NCBI GenBank assembly: GCA_025808375.1
Contig: CP061009.1
Coordinates: 2,480,001-2,544,000, forward strand
Source: Duncaniella muricolitica
Lineage (GTDB): Bacteria; Bacteroidota; Bacteroidia; Bacteroidales; Muribaculaceae
Length of the DNA stretch: 64,000 bases
Reading direction: 5' to 3'
Shown here: piece after piece, positions 63,191-64,000 of the stretch
Layout: every line of letters starts with the position of its first letter
Position numbering within the stretch: position 1 is the stretch's first letter
Position numbers and translations under genes: made by a program
Notes under the pieces: generated by a model
Databases searched by the model: none
The model's input: only the letters and a program-made list of their open reading frames with translations
What the model was told of the DNA's origin: nothing

Positions 63191-63594
63191 CCGTACATGG
63201 AGCAGGGCGTAATTATCGGCGTCATACGCTTTCTTGCTCCCGTGGGCTTGAACAAACGGATAATGGCGTGACGGCTCAGATTCATTATAAGATAAGGAGA
63301 AGGCGTATGGCACACTGATTTGCCGATTGGAGTCTTGTGAGGGAAGCGACGACCCCGGCGCATCCTCACAAGGCGTTGAGGCAAACCGGTGTGTAGCCTT
63401 CTCCCATAGTCGGGGTGCGGTCGGATGGTGTCAGTGACCCACCGGATCACCGTCACCATCAGACGGCACGACCGACACAGACACCGTGAGCCGCCACACC
63501 TCTATCCGTTTTCGCAGTGTTTCTTAAAATAAACACATAGTGTCTTTTATTTTAGGACAAAAAACACTATCTTTGTCCCCAAATTTAGGGCAAC
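63191..63594 (+). other. Intergenic stretch between IS21 and the AAA ATPase gene
   Basis: About 400 bp without a gene I can support. It does not continue the cut polymerase gene in any frame by eye. Near its end it holds TATCTTTG (63569-63576), a promoter -7 box for the following gene, and just before that an imperfect repeat of ACACATAGTGTCTTTT and AAAACACTATCTTTG. Confidence 0.5.
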
Positions 63595-64000
63595 ATGGAT
63601 AAGTTATATATCAAATCCCAGATTGCAATGCGTCAGGCAGAATTTCCGACCGACCTGAAAAAACGCGAAAATATGCTTCCGGTAAATGAGGGAAAAATTG
63701 TTACTATACCCGGAGTTAGACGTTGTGGCAAGACATCAAGAATGGAAGTTGTTGTAAACGAACTTCTGTCTTCAGGTGTTGCACGCGAGCGTTTTCTATG
63801 GATCAGCTTTGATGATGAGCGTCTTGTCCGTATGGCTGCTGACGAACTTGACCAGATAATCGAGGCGTTCAGGGAAATGTATCCTGACATTGATATTTCA
63901 TCTGTGTATATGTTCTTTGACGAGATACAGTTGATTGATGGCTGGGAATATTTTGTGATGCGACTTTACAAGCATTATTCAAAAAACATATATATAAGTG
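63595..64000 (+). CDS. AAA ATPase (DUF4143-type), partial at the right edge
   Basis: N-terminal 135 residues of an ATPase (MDKLYIKSQIAMRQAEFPTD). Walker A is IPGVRRCGKTSRM and Walker B is VYMFFDEIQLIDGWEYFVMR, the usual FFDEIQ-x-GWE pattern of the AAA_14/DUF4143 group. These are common, often single genes in Bacteroidetes genomes; their role is poorly known. The C-terminal DUF4143 part would lie beyond the window. Confidence 0.85.
   Translation, partial: MDKLYIKSQIAMRQAEFPTDLKKRENMLPVNEGKIVTIPGVRRCGKTSRMEVVVNELLSSGVARERFLWISFDDERLVRMAADELDQIIEAFREMYPDIDISSVYMFFDEIQLIDGWEYFVMRLYKHYSKNIYIS

Noticed and set aside
63178..63459. A 93-codon frame on the minus strand after IS21
   Set aside because: It begins in a random-looking stretch and runs into the IS21 end; no family pattern and no promoter.
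1..64000. CRISPR arrays, rRNA or tRNA genes
   Set aside because: No regularly spaced direct repeats and no recognisable rRNA or tRNA sequence were seen in reading; absence by eye is not proof for tRNAs.

Overview
The window reads as a chromosome segment of a Bacteroidales bacterium. Most of the larger intergenic gaps hold promoter -7 boxes of the Bacteroidetes form TAnnTTTG, starts rarely carry a Shine-Dalgarno sequence, and typical Bacteroidetes genes are present (long NusB, GldB lipoprotein, TonB-dependent receptor with a carboxypeptidase-like domain, UpxY/NusG-type antiterminator, Wza/Wzc-type export pairs). A gut Muribaculaceae relative is my best guess. The family-level placement is inference; the phylum-level placement is well supported.

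Layout. 1-6.5 kb: prfA (cut by the left edge), rpmE2, an IS30-type element, then nusB-yajC-ybbR-coaE. 6.5-8.7 kb: a flippase and a GT2 glycosyltransferase. 8.9-11.6 kb: a four-gene cluster of YtxH-like and holin-like small envelope proteins, prmA, and a small beta-barrel protein. 11.6-17.2 kb (minus strand): a first exopolysaccharide operon wza-wzc-polymerase-like-GT2. 17.3-18.5 kb: IS4-type copy 1 (frameshifted). 18.5-27.5 kb: yqgE/algH-like, miaB, a CoA-transferase, a GH43 enzyme, gldB-like, an amidase and an MlaD-like protein. 27.7-28.9 kb: IS4-type copy 2 (intact, inverted), ending just before a TonB-dependent receptor. 32-35.3 kb: a small accessory island with an IS1595-type transposase, several unknown small genes, an unusual structured leader and repeated promoter-hairpin modules. 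35.4-42.7 kb (minus): mutS, an ABC-F ATPase, a His-rich COG0523 metallochaperone, folB and a GT2 gene. 43-44 kb: a secreted thioredoxin-like protein. 44.1-60.5 kb: a second, large capsule/exopolysaccharide locus. 60.5-63.2 kb: an IS21-type element that cuts the last gene of that locus. 63.6 kb to the end: a partial AAA ATPase.

The most interesting system is the head of the second capsule locus. A 15-bp perfect inverted repeat (44195-44209 / 44390-44404) flanks a segment with a promoter pointing into the locus, which has the architecture of a phase-variable invertible promoter. The first gene it drives appears to fuse a degenerate tyrosine-recombinase domain (catalytic Tyr position occupied by Phe, HxxR motif absent) to a NusG/UpxY-type NGN-KOW antiterminator. 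It is followed by wza, wzc, a flippase, a series of glycosyltransferases, an acyltransferase and a polymerase. In this copy the locus looks damaged: wzc has ATG-GCA-TAA at its expected start, and the polymerase gene is cut by IS21.

The second point of interest is the island at 33.6-34.8 kb. It contains a roughly 245-nt leader with a motif that can pair with either of two identical 17-nt repeats, one of which abuts the start codon. It also contains two copies of a sigma54-like promoter followed at once by a hairpin.
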